From Paeniglutamicibacter gangotriensis Lz1y (GTDB lineage Bacteria; Actinomycetota; Actinomycetes; Actinomycetales; Micrococcaceae), in contig NZ_AOCK01000003.1 in NCBI RefSeq assembly GCF_000348945.1, positions 417,349-481,348 on the forward strand: a stretch of DNA of 64,000 nt. Direction: 5' to 3'. The translations under genes were made by a program, and so were the position numbers. Each line of letters starts with the position of its first letter. Position 1 is the first letter of the stretch. Of the stretch, positions 1-10,569 are shown piece by piece. The notes beneath the pieces are model-generated. The model was not told where the DNA came from. It made no database searches and saw nothing but the letters and a program-made list of their open reading frames with translations.

Positions 1-623
1 GCAACAAACATGCCCGCATTCCACAGGTAGCCGCCATCGGCCAGGTAGCGGCGGGCGGTGTCCTCATCCGGCTTTTCCACGAATTCGACGACGTCGCGCG
101 CCGTGGGAGCACCGGAGATATCAAGCTTTTCCCCGGCACGGATGTAGCCGAAACCGGTGGAAGGCATGGTCGGGCGGATGCCGATCGTGACGATCTTGCC
201 GGTAGCGGCGGTGTGGATGGCTTCGCGCACAGCATCCTGGAACACCTCCACCGGGACAATGACTTGGTCGGCGGCGAAGGAACCCATGATGGTTTCGGGA
301 TCTCGCAGATAAAGGATCGCTGCAGCGAGGCCAATCGCCGCGGCCGAATCTTTCGGATCCGGCTCGAGGACCAGATTCAAGTCATCGAGCTCCGGCAGCT
401 GAGCCAAGACCGCTGCGCGGTGGGCGCGGCCGGTGACCACCATAATATTCTCACCAGCCAGGGGAATGAGCCGCTCATACGTGGCACGAATAAGTGTTGA
501 TCCGGAGCCCGTCAGGTCGTGAAGGAATTTCGGGGCCGCGGCGCGCGAAAGCGGCCAGAGTCTGGTACCGACACCGCCTGCGGGGATGACCCCGTGGAAA
601 CGTGCCAAGAGTTCTGCGTTCAT
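1..623 (-). CDS. manC: Mannose-1-phosphate guanylyltransferase, C-terminus cut by the window edge
   Basis: The enzyme makes GDP-mannose from mannose-1-phosphate and GTP for cell-surface glycans in the cytoplasm. The frame begins at an ATG at 623 and runs off position 1, giving about 207 residues of a normal ~360-residue protein. The nucleotidyltransferase signature GGVGTRLWPLSR lies at about residues 16-27, followed by PKFL, and FVEKPDEDTA and YLWNAGMF near the cut end; these are diagnostic of the family. It is divergent from sdhC, with about 270 bp between the starts. The ManC name is firm at family level; the C-terminal half is outside the window. Confidence 0.9.
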   Translation of the reverse strand, partial: MNAELLARFHGVIPAGGVGTRLWPLSRAAAPKFLHDLTGSGSTLIRATYERLIPLAGENIMVVTGRAHRAAVLAQLPELDDLNLVLEPDPKDSAAAIGLAAAILYLRDPETIMGSFAADQVIVPVEVFQDAVREAIHTAATGKIVTIGIRPTMPSTGFGYIRAGEKLDISGAPTARDVVEFVEKPDEDTARRYLADGGYLWNAGMFV

Positions 624-890
624 CCGACTAAGGCTAATGGATGAAGCTGGATAATGCCGCGTTTGCACTAAATGAAATAGGGCACCCGAATCTATTGTAT
701 TTCGGCTATTTTCCGCATATTTCCGCGTTCAACCCAGTGATCACGTGAGGCTACTCACACGCCGCGCACAAAGAATGGGCAGCCCCGTCCTAGGTGGTCT
801 AAGATCGGGCAAAGGAACGCTCGCACTCTGGCGTCAATTTATTGTGTGGAAGATACACATGCGCCCTTGTGAGTCATGGAGGTTAATTCA

Positions 891-1271
891 GTGTCGAAGG
901 CTTCGTCAGGCACCCTCTACCGCGGCCGCGAAGGCATGTGGTCTTGGGTAGGGCATCGCATAACAGGTGTCGTTATATTCTTATTCCTTTTGGTCCACGT
1001 GCTTGATACATCGTTGGTCCGGGTATCCCCCGGTGCCTACGACGCGGTCATGGCCACTTACAAGAACCCGCTGATGGCTCTGGGCGAGACCGCCCTGGTG
1101 GCCGCCATCGTCTTCCACGCGTTCAATGGCCTGCGCCTGATCCTGGTTGACTTCTGGAAGCAGGGAACCAAGTACCACCGTCAGATGCTCTGGGGTGTCT
1201 TGGCCCTTTGGGTCGTCACCATGGTGGCGTTCTCGATCCGCCACCTGTCTATCGCCTTTGGAGGTCACTAA
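891..1271 (+). CDS. sdhC: Succinate dehydrogenase cytochrome b556 subunit
   Basis: Membrane-anchor subunit of complex II, which passes electrons from succinate to menaquinone. I chose the GTG at 891 because a GGAGG site at 878-882 sits 8 bases upstream; an in-frame ATG at 876 overlaps that site and is unlikely. The protein is 126 residues with three hydrophobic segments. It contains the SdhC pattern GMWSWVGHRITGV near the N-terminus and an HAFNGLR motif whose His is the likely heme b ligand. It is first in the order sdhC-sdhD-sdhA-sdhB; sdhD begins 3 bp later. Confidence 0.93.
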   Translation: MSKASSGTLYRGREGMWSWVGHRITGVVIFLFLLVHVLDTSLVRVSPGAYDAVMATYKNPLMALGETALVAAIVFHAFNGLRLILVDFWKQGTKYHRQMLWGVLALWVVTMVAFSIRHLSIAFGGH

Positions 1272-1274
1272 CCC

Positions 1275-1721
1275 ATGTCGGCTGATATCGCTGCACCTCG
1301 CAGCCAACGACTCGACCCGAAGTATGTTCGCGCGCGCAAGTCTCGCGGCAGCTTCGAAATGGTCGCATGGCTCTTCATGCGTCTCTCCGGCGTCGCGCTG
1401 GTCGTACTGATCTTCGGGCACCTCTTTGCCAACCTGATGGTCGGCGACGGCATCACCGCCATCGACTTCGGCTTTGTTGCCGGCAAGTGGGCCGATCCGG
1501 TCTGGATGTTCTGGGACCTGGCCATGCTGTGGCTGGCGATGTTGCACGGCACCAACGGTGTGCGCACCATCATCAACGACTACGCCGAGAAGCCTGCCAC
1601 CCGCGTGTGGCTCAAGGGCATCCTCTACGTTGCCACCGTCGTCATCGTCCTTCTGGGCACCATGGTGATCTTCACCTTCGATCCTTGCATCGCCGGTAAC
1701 ACCATCGCGGCCTGCAAGTAA
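1275..1721 (+). CDS. sdhD: Succinate dehydrogenase hydrophobic membrane anchor subunit
   Basis: Second membrane subunit of complex II, 148 residues. A 20-40 residue hydrophilic N-terminus is followed by three transmembrane segments (about 37-57, 73-95 and 112-135). The conserved WLFMRLSGVALV segment and the MLHGTNGVRTIINDY motif carry the residues expected near heme and quinone. The ATG at 1275 lies just after the sdhC stop, which suggests translational coupling. Assignment rests on position between sdhC and sdhA and on these motifs. Confidence 0.93.
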   Translation: MSADIAAPRSQRLDPKYVRARKSRGSFEMVAWLFMRLSGVALVVLIFGHLFANLMVGDGITAIDFGFVAGKWADPVWMFWDLAMLWLAMLHGTNGVRTIINDYAEKPATRVWLKGILYVATVVIVLLGTMVIFTFDPCIAGNTIAACK

Positions 1722-1774
1722 TCTTCGGTCCCCGTTCGCCGAAGCAAAGAATTCAAGAAAAGAGAGCATCAGGT

Positions 1775-3562
1775 ATGCAGGTACACAAGTACGACGTCGT
1801 GATCGTCGGAGCTGGCGGCGCAGGCATGCGCGCAGCCATCGAATCCGGCCAGCGCGCACGTACGGCCGTTCTCACCAAGCTTTACCCAACGCGTTCGCAC
1901 ACTGGTGCGGCGCAGGGTGGCATGTGTGCAGCATTGGCCAACGTAGAAGAAGACAACTGGGAATGGCACACCTTTGACACTGTCAAGGGTGGCGACTACC
2001 TGGTTGACCAGGACGCGGCCGAGATCATGGCGAAGGAAGCCATTGACGCGGTGCTCGACCTGGAAAAGATGGGCCTTCCGTTCAACCGAACCCCCGAAGG
2101 CAAGATCGACCAGCGTCGCTTCGGCGGCCACACCCGCGACCACGGCAAGGCCGCCGTGCGCCGCGCCTGCTACGCAGCTGACCGCACCGGTCACATGATC
2201 CTGCAGACGCTGTACCAAAACTGCGTCAAGCACAACGTCGAGTTCTACAACGAGTTCTACGTCCTGGACATGCTCATGGTTGAGGAGGATGCCTTCCGCG
2301 AGGACGGCACCGCCTACAAGCAGAAGCGCGTTGCCGGCGTGGTTTCCTATGACCTGGCCACCGGAGAACTGCACATCTTCCAGGCCAAGTCCGTCATCTT
2401 CGCCACCGGCGGTGCCGGCAAGGTCTTCAAGACCACCTCCAACGCCCACACCCTCACCGGTGACGGCATGGGCATCGCCTTCCGCAAGGGCATCCCGCTG
2501 GAGGACATGGAGTTCGTCCAGTTCCACCCGACCGGCCTGGCCGGCCTGGGCATCTTGCTCTCCGAGGCAGCACGTGGCGAAGGCGCCATCCTGCGAAACT
2601 CCGAGGGTGAACGCTTCATGGAGCGCTACGCTCCCACCATTAAGGACCTCGCGCCGCGTGACATTGTCGCCCGGTCGATGGCCAACGAGGTGCGCGAAGG
2701 CCGCGGTTGTGGACCAAACAAGGACTACGTCCTGTTGGACCTGACCCACCTGGAGCCGGCACACATCGATGCCAAGCTCCCGGACATCACCGAGTTCGCT
2801 CGCACCTACCTGGGTGTCGAGCCGTACACCGAGCCGGTGCCGGTGTTCCCGACCGCCCACTACATCATGGGCGGGGTCCCGACCAACATCGATGCCGAGG
2901 TCCTACAGGACAACGACACCGTGATCCCGGGCCTCTTCGCCGCCGGCGAGGTAGCCTGCGTTTCGGTGCACGGCTCCAACCGCCTGGGTACCAACTCGCT
3001 GCTGGACATCAACGTGTTCGGCAAGCGCGCAGGCATCTCCGCGGCCAAGTACGCCCTGGACGCCGAGTATGTTGATCTTCCCGAGGATCCGGAGGCGTTC
3101 ACCGCCAACCAGATCGAGTCCATGATCAATTCCACCGGTACCGAGCGCGTTGCAGTGCTGCGCAAGGAACTGCAGGACATCATGGATGCCAACGTCCAGG
3201 TGTTCCGCGACAAGGATTCACTGACCCGTGCACTTGGGGTCATCGAAGATCTGCGCGAACGCTACAAGAACGTTGCAGTGCAGGACAAGGGCAAGCGCTT
3301 CAACCTCGACCTGCTCGAAGCCATCGAACTGGGCTTCCTGCTGGACATGGCCGAAGTCATGACCGCCGCCGCCATGCACCGCAAGGAATCCCGTGGTGGC
3401 CACTACCGCGAGGACTTCCCGGATCGCGACGACGAGAACTTCATGAAGCACTCGATGTCCTACCGCGACGCAACGGCCACCACCGAGGGCATTCCCGGCA
3501 TCCGCATGGAAACCAAGCCCGTTATCTTCACCCGTTACCAGCCGATGGAGCGTAAGTACTAA
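1775..3562 (+). CDS. sdhA: Succinate dehydrogenase flavoprotein subunit
   Basis: Catalytic subunit that oxidises succinate to fumarate using covalently bound FAD. It is 595 residues, the usual length. The dinucleotide-binding loop VGAGGAGMRAAIE lies at residues 11-23. HTGAAQGGM carries the histidine expected to bind FAD, HPTGL and the active-site arginine region PRDIVARSM are present, and HGSNRLGTNSLLD lies near residue 400. An AAGAGAG-type site precedes the ATG. The stop overlaps the sdhB start (TAATG at 3560-3564), so the two subunits are translationally coupled. Confidence 0.97.
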   Translation: MQVHKYDVVIVGAGGAGMRAAIESGQRARTAVLTKLYPTRSHTGAAQGGMCAALANVEEDNWEWHTFDTVKGGDYLVDQDAAEIMAKEAIDAVLDLEKMGLPFNRTPEGKIDQRRFGGHTRDHGKAAVRRACYAADRTGHMILQTLYQNCVKHNVEFYNEFYVLDMLMVEEDAFREDGTAYKQKRVAGVVSYDLATGELHIFQAKSVIFATGGAGKVFKTTSNAHTLTGDGMGIAFRKGIPLEDMEFVQFHPTGLAGLGILLSEAARGEGAILRNSEGERFMERYAPTIKDLAPRDIVARSMANEVREGRGCGPNKDYVLLDLTHLEPAHIDAKLPDITEFARTYLGVEPYTEPVPVFPTAHYIMGGVPTNIDAEVLQDNDTVIPGLFAAGEVACVSVHGSNRLGTNSLLDINVFGKRAGISAAKYALDAEYVDLPEDPEAFTANQIESMINSTGTERVAVLRKELQDIMDANVQVFRDKDSLTRALGVIEDLRERYKNVAVQDKGKRFNLDLLEAIELGFLLDMAEVMTAAAMHRKESRGGHYREDFPDRDDENFMKHSMSYRDATATTEGIPGIRMETKPVIFTRYQPMERKY

Positions 3563-4344
3563 TGAGCACGGAACTTCCGGAACCAGCATCGAAGATTGAG
3601 CTGAAGCCAGGCGTTGGCGGCGGCGGAGAAATCCCGCAGTTCAACATCACCTTGCGTGTTCGCCGGTACCTGCCGGAGACCACCGCAGACGCCTACTGGG
3701 AAGACTTTGAGCTGACCATGTACGGCACCGACCGCGTGCTGGACGCCCTGCACAAGGTCAAGTGGGACCACGACGGTTCGCTGTCCTTCCGCCGCTCCTG
3801 CGCCCACGGCGTTTGCGGCTCCGATGCCATGCGCATCAACGGTCGCAACCGTCTGGCCTGCAAGACCCTGCTCAAGGACCTGGACCACTCCAAGCCAATC
3901 ACCGTTGAAGCCATCAAGGGCCTGCCCCTTGAAAAGGACCTCATCGTTGACATGGAGCCGTTCTTCCAGTCCTACCGCGAGATCATGCCGTTTTTGATCA
4001 ACAAGGGCCACGAGCCCTCGGCGGAGCGCTACCAGTCGGCAGAGGACCACGCCAAGTTCGAGGACACCACCAAGTGCATCCTCTGCGCCGCGTGCACCTC
4101 GTCCTGCCCGGTGTTCTGGACCGACGGTCAGTACTTCGGCCCGGCGGCCATCGTGAACGCACACCGCTTCATCTTCGACTCGCGCGATGATGCAGGGGAC
4201 ATGCGTCTTGAGGTCCTCAACGACAAGGAAGGCGTATGGCGTTGCCGTACGACCTTCAACTGCACCGAAGCATGCCCGCGTGGTATCCAGGTGACCCAGG
4301 CAATTGCCGAGGTCAAGCAGGCCATTTTGGCTCGCTCGATCTAG
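3562..4344 (+). CDS. sdhB: Succinate dehydrogenase iron-sulfur subunit
   Basis: Iron-sulfur subunit that wires SdhA to the membrane anchor. It is 260 residues. Cys80 and Cys85 in SCAHGVCGSDAM plus a later Cys in NRLACKTL form the plant-type [2Fe-2S] site. The C-terminal half has CILCAACTSSCPVF and CTEACPRGIQ, the ligands for the [4Fe-4S] and [3Fe-4S] clusters. Its ATG overlaps the sdhA stop by one base. It is last in the operon and is followed at once by a strong hairpin (4363-4396). Confidence 0.97.
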   Translation: MSTELPEPASKIELKPGVGGGGEIPQFNITLRVRRYLPETTADAYWEDFELTMYGTDRVLDALHKVKWDHDGSLSFRRSCAHGVCGSDAMRINGRNRLACKTLLKDLDHSKPITVEAIKGLPLEKDLIVDMEPFFQSYREIMPFLINKGHEPSAERYQSAEDHAKFEDTTKCILCAACTSSCPVFWTDGQYFGPAAIVNAHRFIFDSRDDAGDMRLEVLNDKEGVWRCRTTFNCTEACPRGIQVTQAIAEVKQAILARSI

Positions 4345-4362
4345 TTCAAGCCAAGCAGTGCC

Positions 4363-4396
4363 GTGGTCCGGTTTCCCTTCGGGGAAACCGGACCAC
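4363..4396 (+). terminator. sdh operon terminator hairpin with UUCG tetraloop
   Basis: A perfect 15-bp stem (4363-4377 against 4382-4396) closed by TTCG lies 18 bp after the sdhB stop. No T-tract follows, because the IS4 element begins at 4410 and its target duplication at 4400. The hairpin itself is unambiguous. Whether it terminates by itself or mainly protects the sdh mRNA 3' end cannot be read from sequence. Confidence 0.8.
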
Positions 4397-4409
4397 ACTG
4401 GGTTAACCA

Positions 4410-5812
4410 CAATGCCGTTTACTTAGACGAGATGTGTTAATCTTTCGGCATGGCACGTAGCGGATGGGTGACCCCCGAGGGTCCCGAACGATTGACTGAC
4501 CACGTCTCCCTGGGCGTATTGACGAAGGCGTTCCCGCCCGGGGTCGTGGATGCGGTGATCGAGCGCACCGGCACCATGGAGCAGCGAACCCGATTGCTGC
4601 CCTCACGGCTGATGGTCTACTACGTGATGGCCCTGGCCCTGTTTTCGAGCGGGTCCTACGAGGAGGTCATGCGCTCGCTGTTGGCCGGGATGGAATGGAT
4701 CACCGGTCGGTTCCGTGAGTGGACGATGCCGACGAAAGCGGCGATCTACAAGGCAAGGAACCGGCTGGGTTCCGCGGTGATGATTGAGTTGTTCGCCGAG
4801 GTCGCCCAACCCTTCGCCGCCCCGGGAGGCAACGGGTTCTACAAGGATTGGCGGCTGGTGGCCGTGGATGGGACGACCATGGATCTGGCCGATACCCCGG
4901 CGAACGAAAAGGCCTACGGGCGGCCCGGGACGAAAACTCAGTTCAAGAGCGCCTTCCCGCAGGCGCGACTGCTGGGCTTGGTGGAATGCGGCACCCATGC
5001 GGCTTTCTCCACCGTGGTCGCCAGCCACAACACCTCCGAACATGACATGTATCCGGGGCTGCTGGCGGACCTGGCCGAGGGCATGCTGTTGACCTCGGAC
5101 CGGGGCTTCTTCTCCTATCAGGGATGGAAGGACAGCATCGCGACGGGAGTGGAGCTGTTGTGGCGGATGAAAGCCAACAGCGTCCTGCCGAGCATGGAGG
5201 AACTTGGGGACGGGTCCTACCGCTCGGCGGTGTATCCAAGCAGCAAGGACCGGGCCAAGAAGACCGCGGGGATCCCGGTGCGGGTCATCGAGTACGAGGT
5301 CACCACCCCGACGGATGGGGGTGAGACGGTCAGCAGTTTCCGGCTGATTACCTCCCTGCTGGACCCCGTGTTGGCCCCGGCCGAGGATCTGGCCGATCTT
5401 TATGCCAAACGCTGGGAAATCGAGTCAAGCTTCGGTGAACTTAAAACCCACCAACGCGGCCCCGGCAACGTGCTGCGCTCCAAAACACCCGACGGGGTGC
5501 TGCAGGAAATCTATGGGCATCTGTGCACGCACTACGCGATCCGGTCCCTGATCGGCACTGTCGCCCACGAATTCGACGAAGACCCCCTGAAGTTCTCCTT
5601 CAAACGCACCCTCCGGGCCGCACGGCGATCATTGGCCGGGCGCCCGGCTTTTTCCCCCTCGGAAGCTGGCTGAAACCTTCGTCATTTTTTGCCAAGAAAT
5701 ACTCCACGAACTCCTGCCCCCACGCAGACATCGCAACGTCCTCCGCGTCGTCAAGCGGAAGATGTCCAAATGGCCGGTCAAGAAAGTGACAAAAGCTAAG
5801 TAAACGGCATTG
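4410..5812. mobile_element. IS4-family insertion sequence with complete ends
   Basis: A 1403-bp element. The 17-bp terminal inverted repeats CAATGCCGTTTACTTAG (4410-4426) and its exact complement (5796-5812) are perfect. They are bounded by a 10-bp target duplication GGGTTAACCA (4400-4409 and 5813-5822). Ends starting CAATGCCG and duplications of about 10 bp fit IS4-family elements. It carries one transposase gene, whose last part is out of frame. Intact repeats and an identical duplication imply a recent insertion. Confidence 0.93.
4450..5673 (+). CDS. IS4-family DDE transposase, C-terminus displaced by a frameshift
   Basis: Transposase of the surrounding IS4 element, 407 residues as read. 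It has an N-terminal DNA-binding region (FPPGVVDAVIERTG, about residues 25-38), then VAVDGTTMDLADT with the first catalytic Asp, LLTSDRGFFSY with the second, and YAKRWEIESSFGELKTH, the YREK-like region with the catalytic Glu. The frame ends at a TGA at 5671. From about 5651 the +1 frame continues for roughly 49 codons (FPPRKLAETF to VKKVTKAK, stop 5801-5803), the expected basic C-terminus. One extra T in the T5 run at 5649-5653 would explain it. Confidence 0.9.
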   Translation: MARSGWVTPEGPERLTDHVSLGVLTKAFPPGVVDAVIERTGTMEQRTRLLPSRLMVYYVMALALFSSGSYEEVMRSLLAGMEWITGRFREWTMPTKAAIYKARNRLGSAVMIELFAEVAQPFAAPGGNGFYKDWRLVAVDGTTMDLADTPANEKAYGRPGTKTQFKSAFPQARLLGLVECGTHAAFSTVVASHNTSEHDMYPGLLADLAEGMLLTSDRGFFSYQGWKDSIATGVELLWRMKANSVLPSMEELGDGSYRSAVYPSSKDRAKKTAGIPVRVIEYEVTTPTDGGETVSSFRLITSLLDPVLAPAEDLADLYAKRWEIESSFGELKTHQRGPGNVLRSKTPDGVLQEIYGHLCTHYAIRSLIGTVAHEFDEDPLKFSFKRTLRAARRSLAGRPAFSPSEAG

Positions 5813-5956
5813 GGGTTAACCACGTGTTGACAAGTGCCCGTTGAGTTCTAGTGAGAATTCTGTGTTCTCCACCGCATGCAGGTCGAGATCCTTCCGATCT
5901 GCGATCTCCACGGCTTTTCCAGGGACAAGCTTGATCCAATCGACAAGGAGCACCGC

Positions 5957-6115
5957 ATGAGCAAGATCCGCCTTTCTGAAGAAGTCATTCGGGCCAGGGA
6001 AGCCGCTCAGAAAGCTCGCGAGGAGAAACCTCTCGATGAGGTTGTCCGGGAAATCTGCGAGGAACGCCGAGAACGAGAAATCCTCCCGTACAAGCGAGCA
6101 ATTTCTGCGCGTTAG
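5957..6115 (+). CDS. Small charged hypothetical protein (52 aa)
   Basis: A 52-codon frame preceded by AAGGAG at 5945-5950 with a 6-base spacer to the ATG. The product is strongly charged and probably one or two helices (Arg/Glu-rich, for example LDEVVREICEERRER). It lies just after the IS4 element and could be the surviving end of a gene separated from its promoter. No family recognised. The ribosome-binding site is the main support. Confidence 0.4.
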   Translation: MSKIRLSEEVIRAREAAQKAREEKPLDEVVREICEERREREILPYKRAISAR

Positions 6116-6159
6116 ATGTCCCCACGGCAGAACCGGCGACGGAGGTTCGGCTCTCCTGC

Positions 6160-7314
6160 TCAGGCCCGCCGACGTTTCCCGCCGACGGATCTCTCCTGTT
6201 TCTGGGCGCGCACGCGTTCGACGTCGGCGGAACGCACGGCCACGATGGCAGCGGAGAGCAGGTAGGTCTGGCTCAGCAGGTTGAACCACACAAAGAGCCC
6301 CAGGATCACCGCGAACGGCGCCAGCACCACATTGTTGCTCAGTGACGCCAACAAGGTCGCCGAGAGGAAGCGCAGGATCGTGGCTCCGGCGCCCGCCAGC
6401 AGCACACCGGCAACCAGTCCCCCGGCAATGACAGTGACCCGTGAGGCCACCCGCAGCAGCACCCAGGCCGTCGCGCAGTCCAGGGCAAACATGGCCACGA
6501 TGAAACCGATCCGGCTCAGCGCGCTGGTCCACCAGCCATCCAAGTTCAACAAGTGCCCCAGCGAGTCGATCATCGAAGAAGAAACCACTGCCAGCCCGCT
6601 GGATACCACCAGCGCCACGGCAAGTACCAGCAACAGCAGCGCATCACGTAGCTTGGAGATGACCGGATTGGACCTGTCGCGGTGCAGACCGAAGACTGTG
6701 CGGATGCCCTCGCGCAGACCCGTCAACCATCCCAAGGAGGTGAAGACCAGGGCGCCCAGGGAAATGGCCAAGGTCGCCCCGAAGCCGCCGAGTCCCAGCA
6801 GGTCTTCGGGCTTGGCCAATCCGCCCTGCCCGGTGTCGATGAGCCCCGGCGTGCTCGCGGCGACCATTTCGATGATCCCGTCGCGCAACACCGGGTTGTC
6901 GTAGACGAACATGCCCAGCAGCGCAAAACCTGCCACGAGCATCGCCGCAATGGAGAAGAACATCCGGTAGGCACCCCCGGCAGCCAACAGCGGCCCGCGG
7001 CGCCTGACATACAGGTTCCACACCCGCATCGGGTACAGCGCATAAAACATGGCGGTTAGCATGATGAAGAATGCCTTCAGCCGTTGCCAAGGCGTGCCCG
7101 TGGCTCGGGCCACATAGAGTTCCTGGGTCTTGACCCTGATGAAAGCATGAAGTGCCCGCGGGTCAAGCGGGGAAGCCGGGGCATCGACCGGGGCACCGAT
7201 AAAGCGTCGGGCCACCAGGCCGGGTGCGCGGGTGCCAAGTTCAGAGGCGACTCGATCAACCGAGGACTCTGCGGCGACATCCGGCGACGCGGCCCCGGAC
7301 GCCGTCGAAAGCAC
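6160..7314 (-). CDS. YihY/BrkB-family inner membrane protein
   Basis: Integral membrane protein of the YihY family (once annotated as ribonuclease BN); its molecular function is unsettled. Six or so hydrophobic segments span about residues 75-370, after the conserved lead-in RRRGPLLAAGGAYRMFF, and the segment LWFNLLSQ-like LFVWFNLLSQTYLL is also typical of the family. The open frame reaches back to a TTG at 7395, but that overlaps the upstream gene by 68 bp; I prefer the GTG at 7314, just after that gene's stop. The C-terminus is basic. It is probably co-transcribed with the RNA-ligase-like gene and trpS. Confidence 0.82.
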   Translation of the reverse strand: MLSTASGAASPDVAAESSVDRVASELGTRAPGLVARRFIGAPVDAPASPLDPRALHAFIRVKTQELYVARATGTPWQRLKAFFIMLTAMFYALYPMRVWNLYVRRRGPLLAAGGAYRMFFSIAAMLVAGFALLGMFVYDNPVLRDGIIEMVAASTPGLIDTGQGGLAKPEDLLGLGGFGATLAISLGALVFTSLGWLTGLREGIRTVFGLHRDRSNPVISKLRDALLLLVLAVALVVSSGLAVVSSSMIDSLGHLLNLDGWWTSALSRIGFIVAMFALDCATAWVLLRVASRVTVIAGGLVAGVLLAGAGATILRFLSATLLASLSNNVVLAPFAVILGLFVWFNLLSQTYLLSAAIVAVRSADVERVRAQKQERSVGGKRRRA

Positions 7315-7327
7315 CGTGCGGGGCCGC

Positions 7328-7885
7328 TTAGCTCGTCGGCCCGCCAAGTTCCAACTCCTCGCGAAGCGACCAGGCGCCGGCGGAATCAGTACCAAAGAGT
7401 CCGATAGAGTCCACGGGAAAGGTCATGGATTCGCCGCTGAGCTCTTCCTGGGCCAAGTCCATGATGGAATCCTCGACCTCGTGCGCGATGGTCAGGTGCG
7501 GGTGGTATCCATAGCTGAGCTCGTGCCGCAACGGTCCATCGACCAACGCATCATGCAGTCGGCCGCAGGCCTGCGCCCCTTCGATGACGTTCATGAACAC
7601 CACCGGGGAGATGGGCCTAAAGGTTCCGGTGCCACGGATTCCAACCCGGAAAACGGGCATGTGTGCGGCGACCTTGCGCACATGCCGGACCGCGGAGTCC
7701 CAATCGGTGGTGGAACCGGAGACCAAGGTGATGTGCGGGGCGATGGCCGCTGCGGCCTGCCCGCCATAACGCCTGCGCCATTCGCGCAGGGTCGCATCAA
7801 GCGGGGAGGGTAGCTGAATGACGACCCCCAGCGCCGTTGCCTGCGCAACGGCCCCTTGGGTCTCCTCCCCCGCTTTTGAGACCAT
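7328..7885 (-). CDS. 2'-5' RNA ligase / cyclic phosphodiesterase superfamily protein
   Basis: A 185-residue member of the 2H phosphoesterase superfamily. The two hallmark HxT/S-type motifs are visible: PHITLVSGS (about residues 46-54) and YHPHLTIAHE (about 127-136). In this superfamily the two His residues act on 2'-5' or cyclic phosphates; the real substrate here is unknown. The ATG at 7885 lies right next to the trpS stop (7888), so the two are an operon. The gene sits between trpS and yihY, an arrangement I associate with Arthrobacter-type genomes. Confidence 0.85.
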   Translation of the reverse strand: MVSKAGEETQGAVAQATALGVVIQLPSPLDATLREWRRRYGGQAAAAIAPHITLVSGSTTDWDSAVRHVRKVAAHMPVFRVGIRGTGTFRPISPVVFMNVIEGAQACGRLHDALVDGPLRHELSYGYHPHLTIAHEVEDSIMDLAQEELSGESMTFPVDSIGLFGTDSAGAWSLREELELGGPTS

Positions 7886-7887
7886 AC

Positions 7888-9787
<1,900 letters not shown>

Positions 9788-9869
9788 GCCATCCAGCTTA
9801 CAGATAGTTGTTCAAGGGTTTGCCGGTCCCGGCATCGGGGTGTCGTCAAGCCGGCGGTAGCACCGGAAA

Positions 9870-10394
9870 TTAGTCGATGACCTCGCCGGTCATCGGTTCG
9901 CCACGGCCGGAGGGCTTCATCATGTCACGGGCGTTGGAGGCCGTGATTTCGATGGTCTCCAACGCGCGGTCAACCATGCCCTGGGCGTCTTCGCCTTCCT
10001 TGAGACGGTATTCGTTCACGACGCCGACCTGCACCTGGACGATCTTGAACGAATGATCAAGTTTCAGATCGCGATTCCGGGTGGCTTCGTCCAACACCAC
10101 GGGTCCCGCCGAGGGACCGCTTCGGCCCTGCGATGCCGCGGCCGCGGTGGCAGCCTTCAGCTGGCTGGTCATTTTTGCCGCGCCACGTTTGAGACCAAAG
10201 ACCAGGAATGCCGAAAGCAACAGCCAACCCAGCGAGATCACGACCACCAACCAGCCAATGACGTCGTTCTGGTTTGCCGCAAAAACGACTGCCACCAGAA
10301 AGATCGTGACCATGACGGCCAACGAGAGGGTGGATGCATTGATCGTGACTTTTTTGCCCTGCGCGGGGGCCGAGCTACTTCCGAGGGGTTCCAT
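9870..10394 (-). CDS. Small membrane protein with a C-terminal cytoplasmic domain, function unknown
   Basis: A 174-residue protein not recognised as a named family. It has two adjacent transmembrane helices (about residues 22-40 and 46-68), a short Ala-rich linker, then a soluble domain of about 80 residues with a strand-helix look (KIVQVQVGVVNEYRL). The start is an ATG at 10394. It is probably a single-gene unit between exodeoxyribonuclease III and the GAP-family gene. Confidence 0.6.
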   Translation of the reverse strand: MEPLGSSSAPAQGKKVTINASTLSLAVMVTIFLVAVVFAANQNDVIGWLVVVISLGWLLLSAFLVFGLKRGAAKMTSQLKAATAAAASQGRSGPSAGPVVLDEATRNRDLKLDHSFKIVQVQVGVVNEYRLKEGEDAQGMVDRALETIEITASNARDMMKPSGRGEPMTGEVID

Positions 10395-10569
10395 GGTCTT
10401 ATTCTCTCAAATCCGCGCGAGCGTCATCGTATCCAAGCCTGAATTACGATTGTTAGCTTAATCGGATTCAGCGTCCCTGGGGCGCGGCTTCATCCGGGGA
10501 CGGTCCCGAGCATTGCCCGGGGTTCCCCAGGCGTCGTGTTCTACGGCCGCCGGGAACGGGTGCCCCGTC

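Noticed and set aside
981..2860. Long minus-strand frames across sdhC-sdhA
   Set aside because: Shadows of sdh genes with clear cofactor motifs on the other strand.
5826..5860. A sigma-70 promoter (TTGACA) just after the IS4 element
   Set aside because: TTGACA is present at 5826 but there is no acceptable -10 at 16-18 bp.
10141..10394. Possible signal-anchored transport protein
   Set aside because: The two helices are a simple hairpin with no transporter motif; kept as unknown function.
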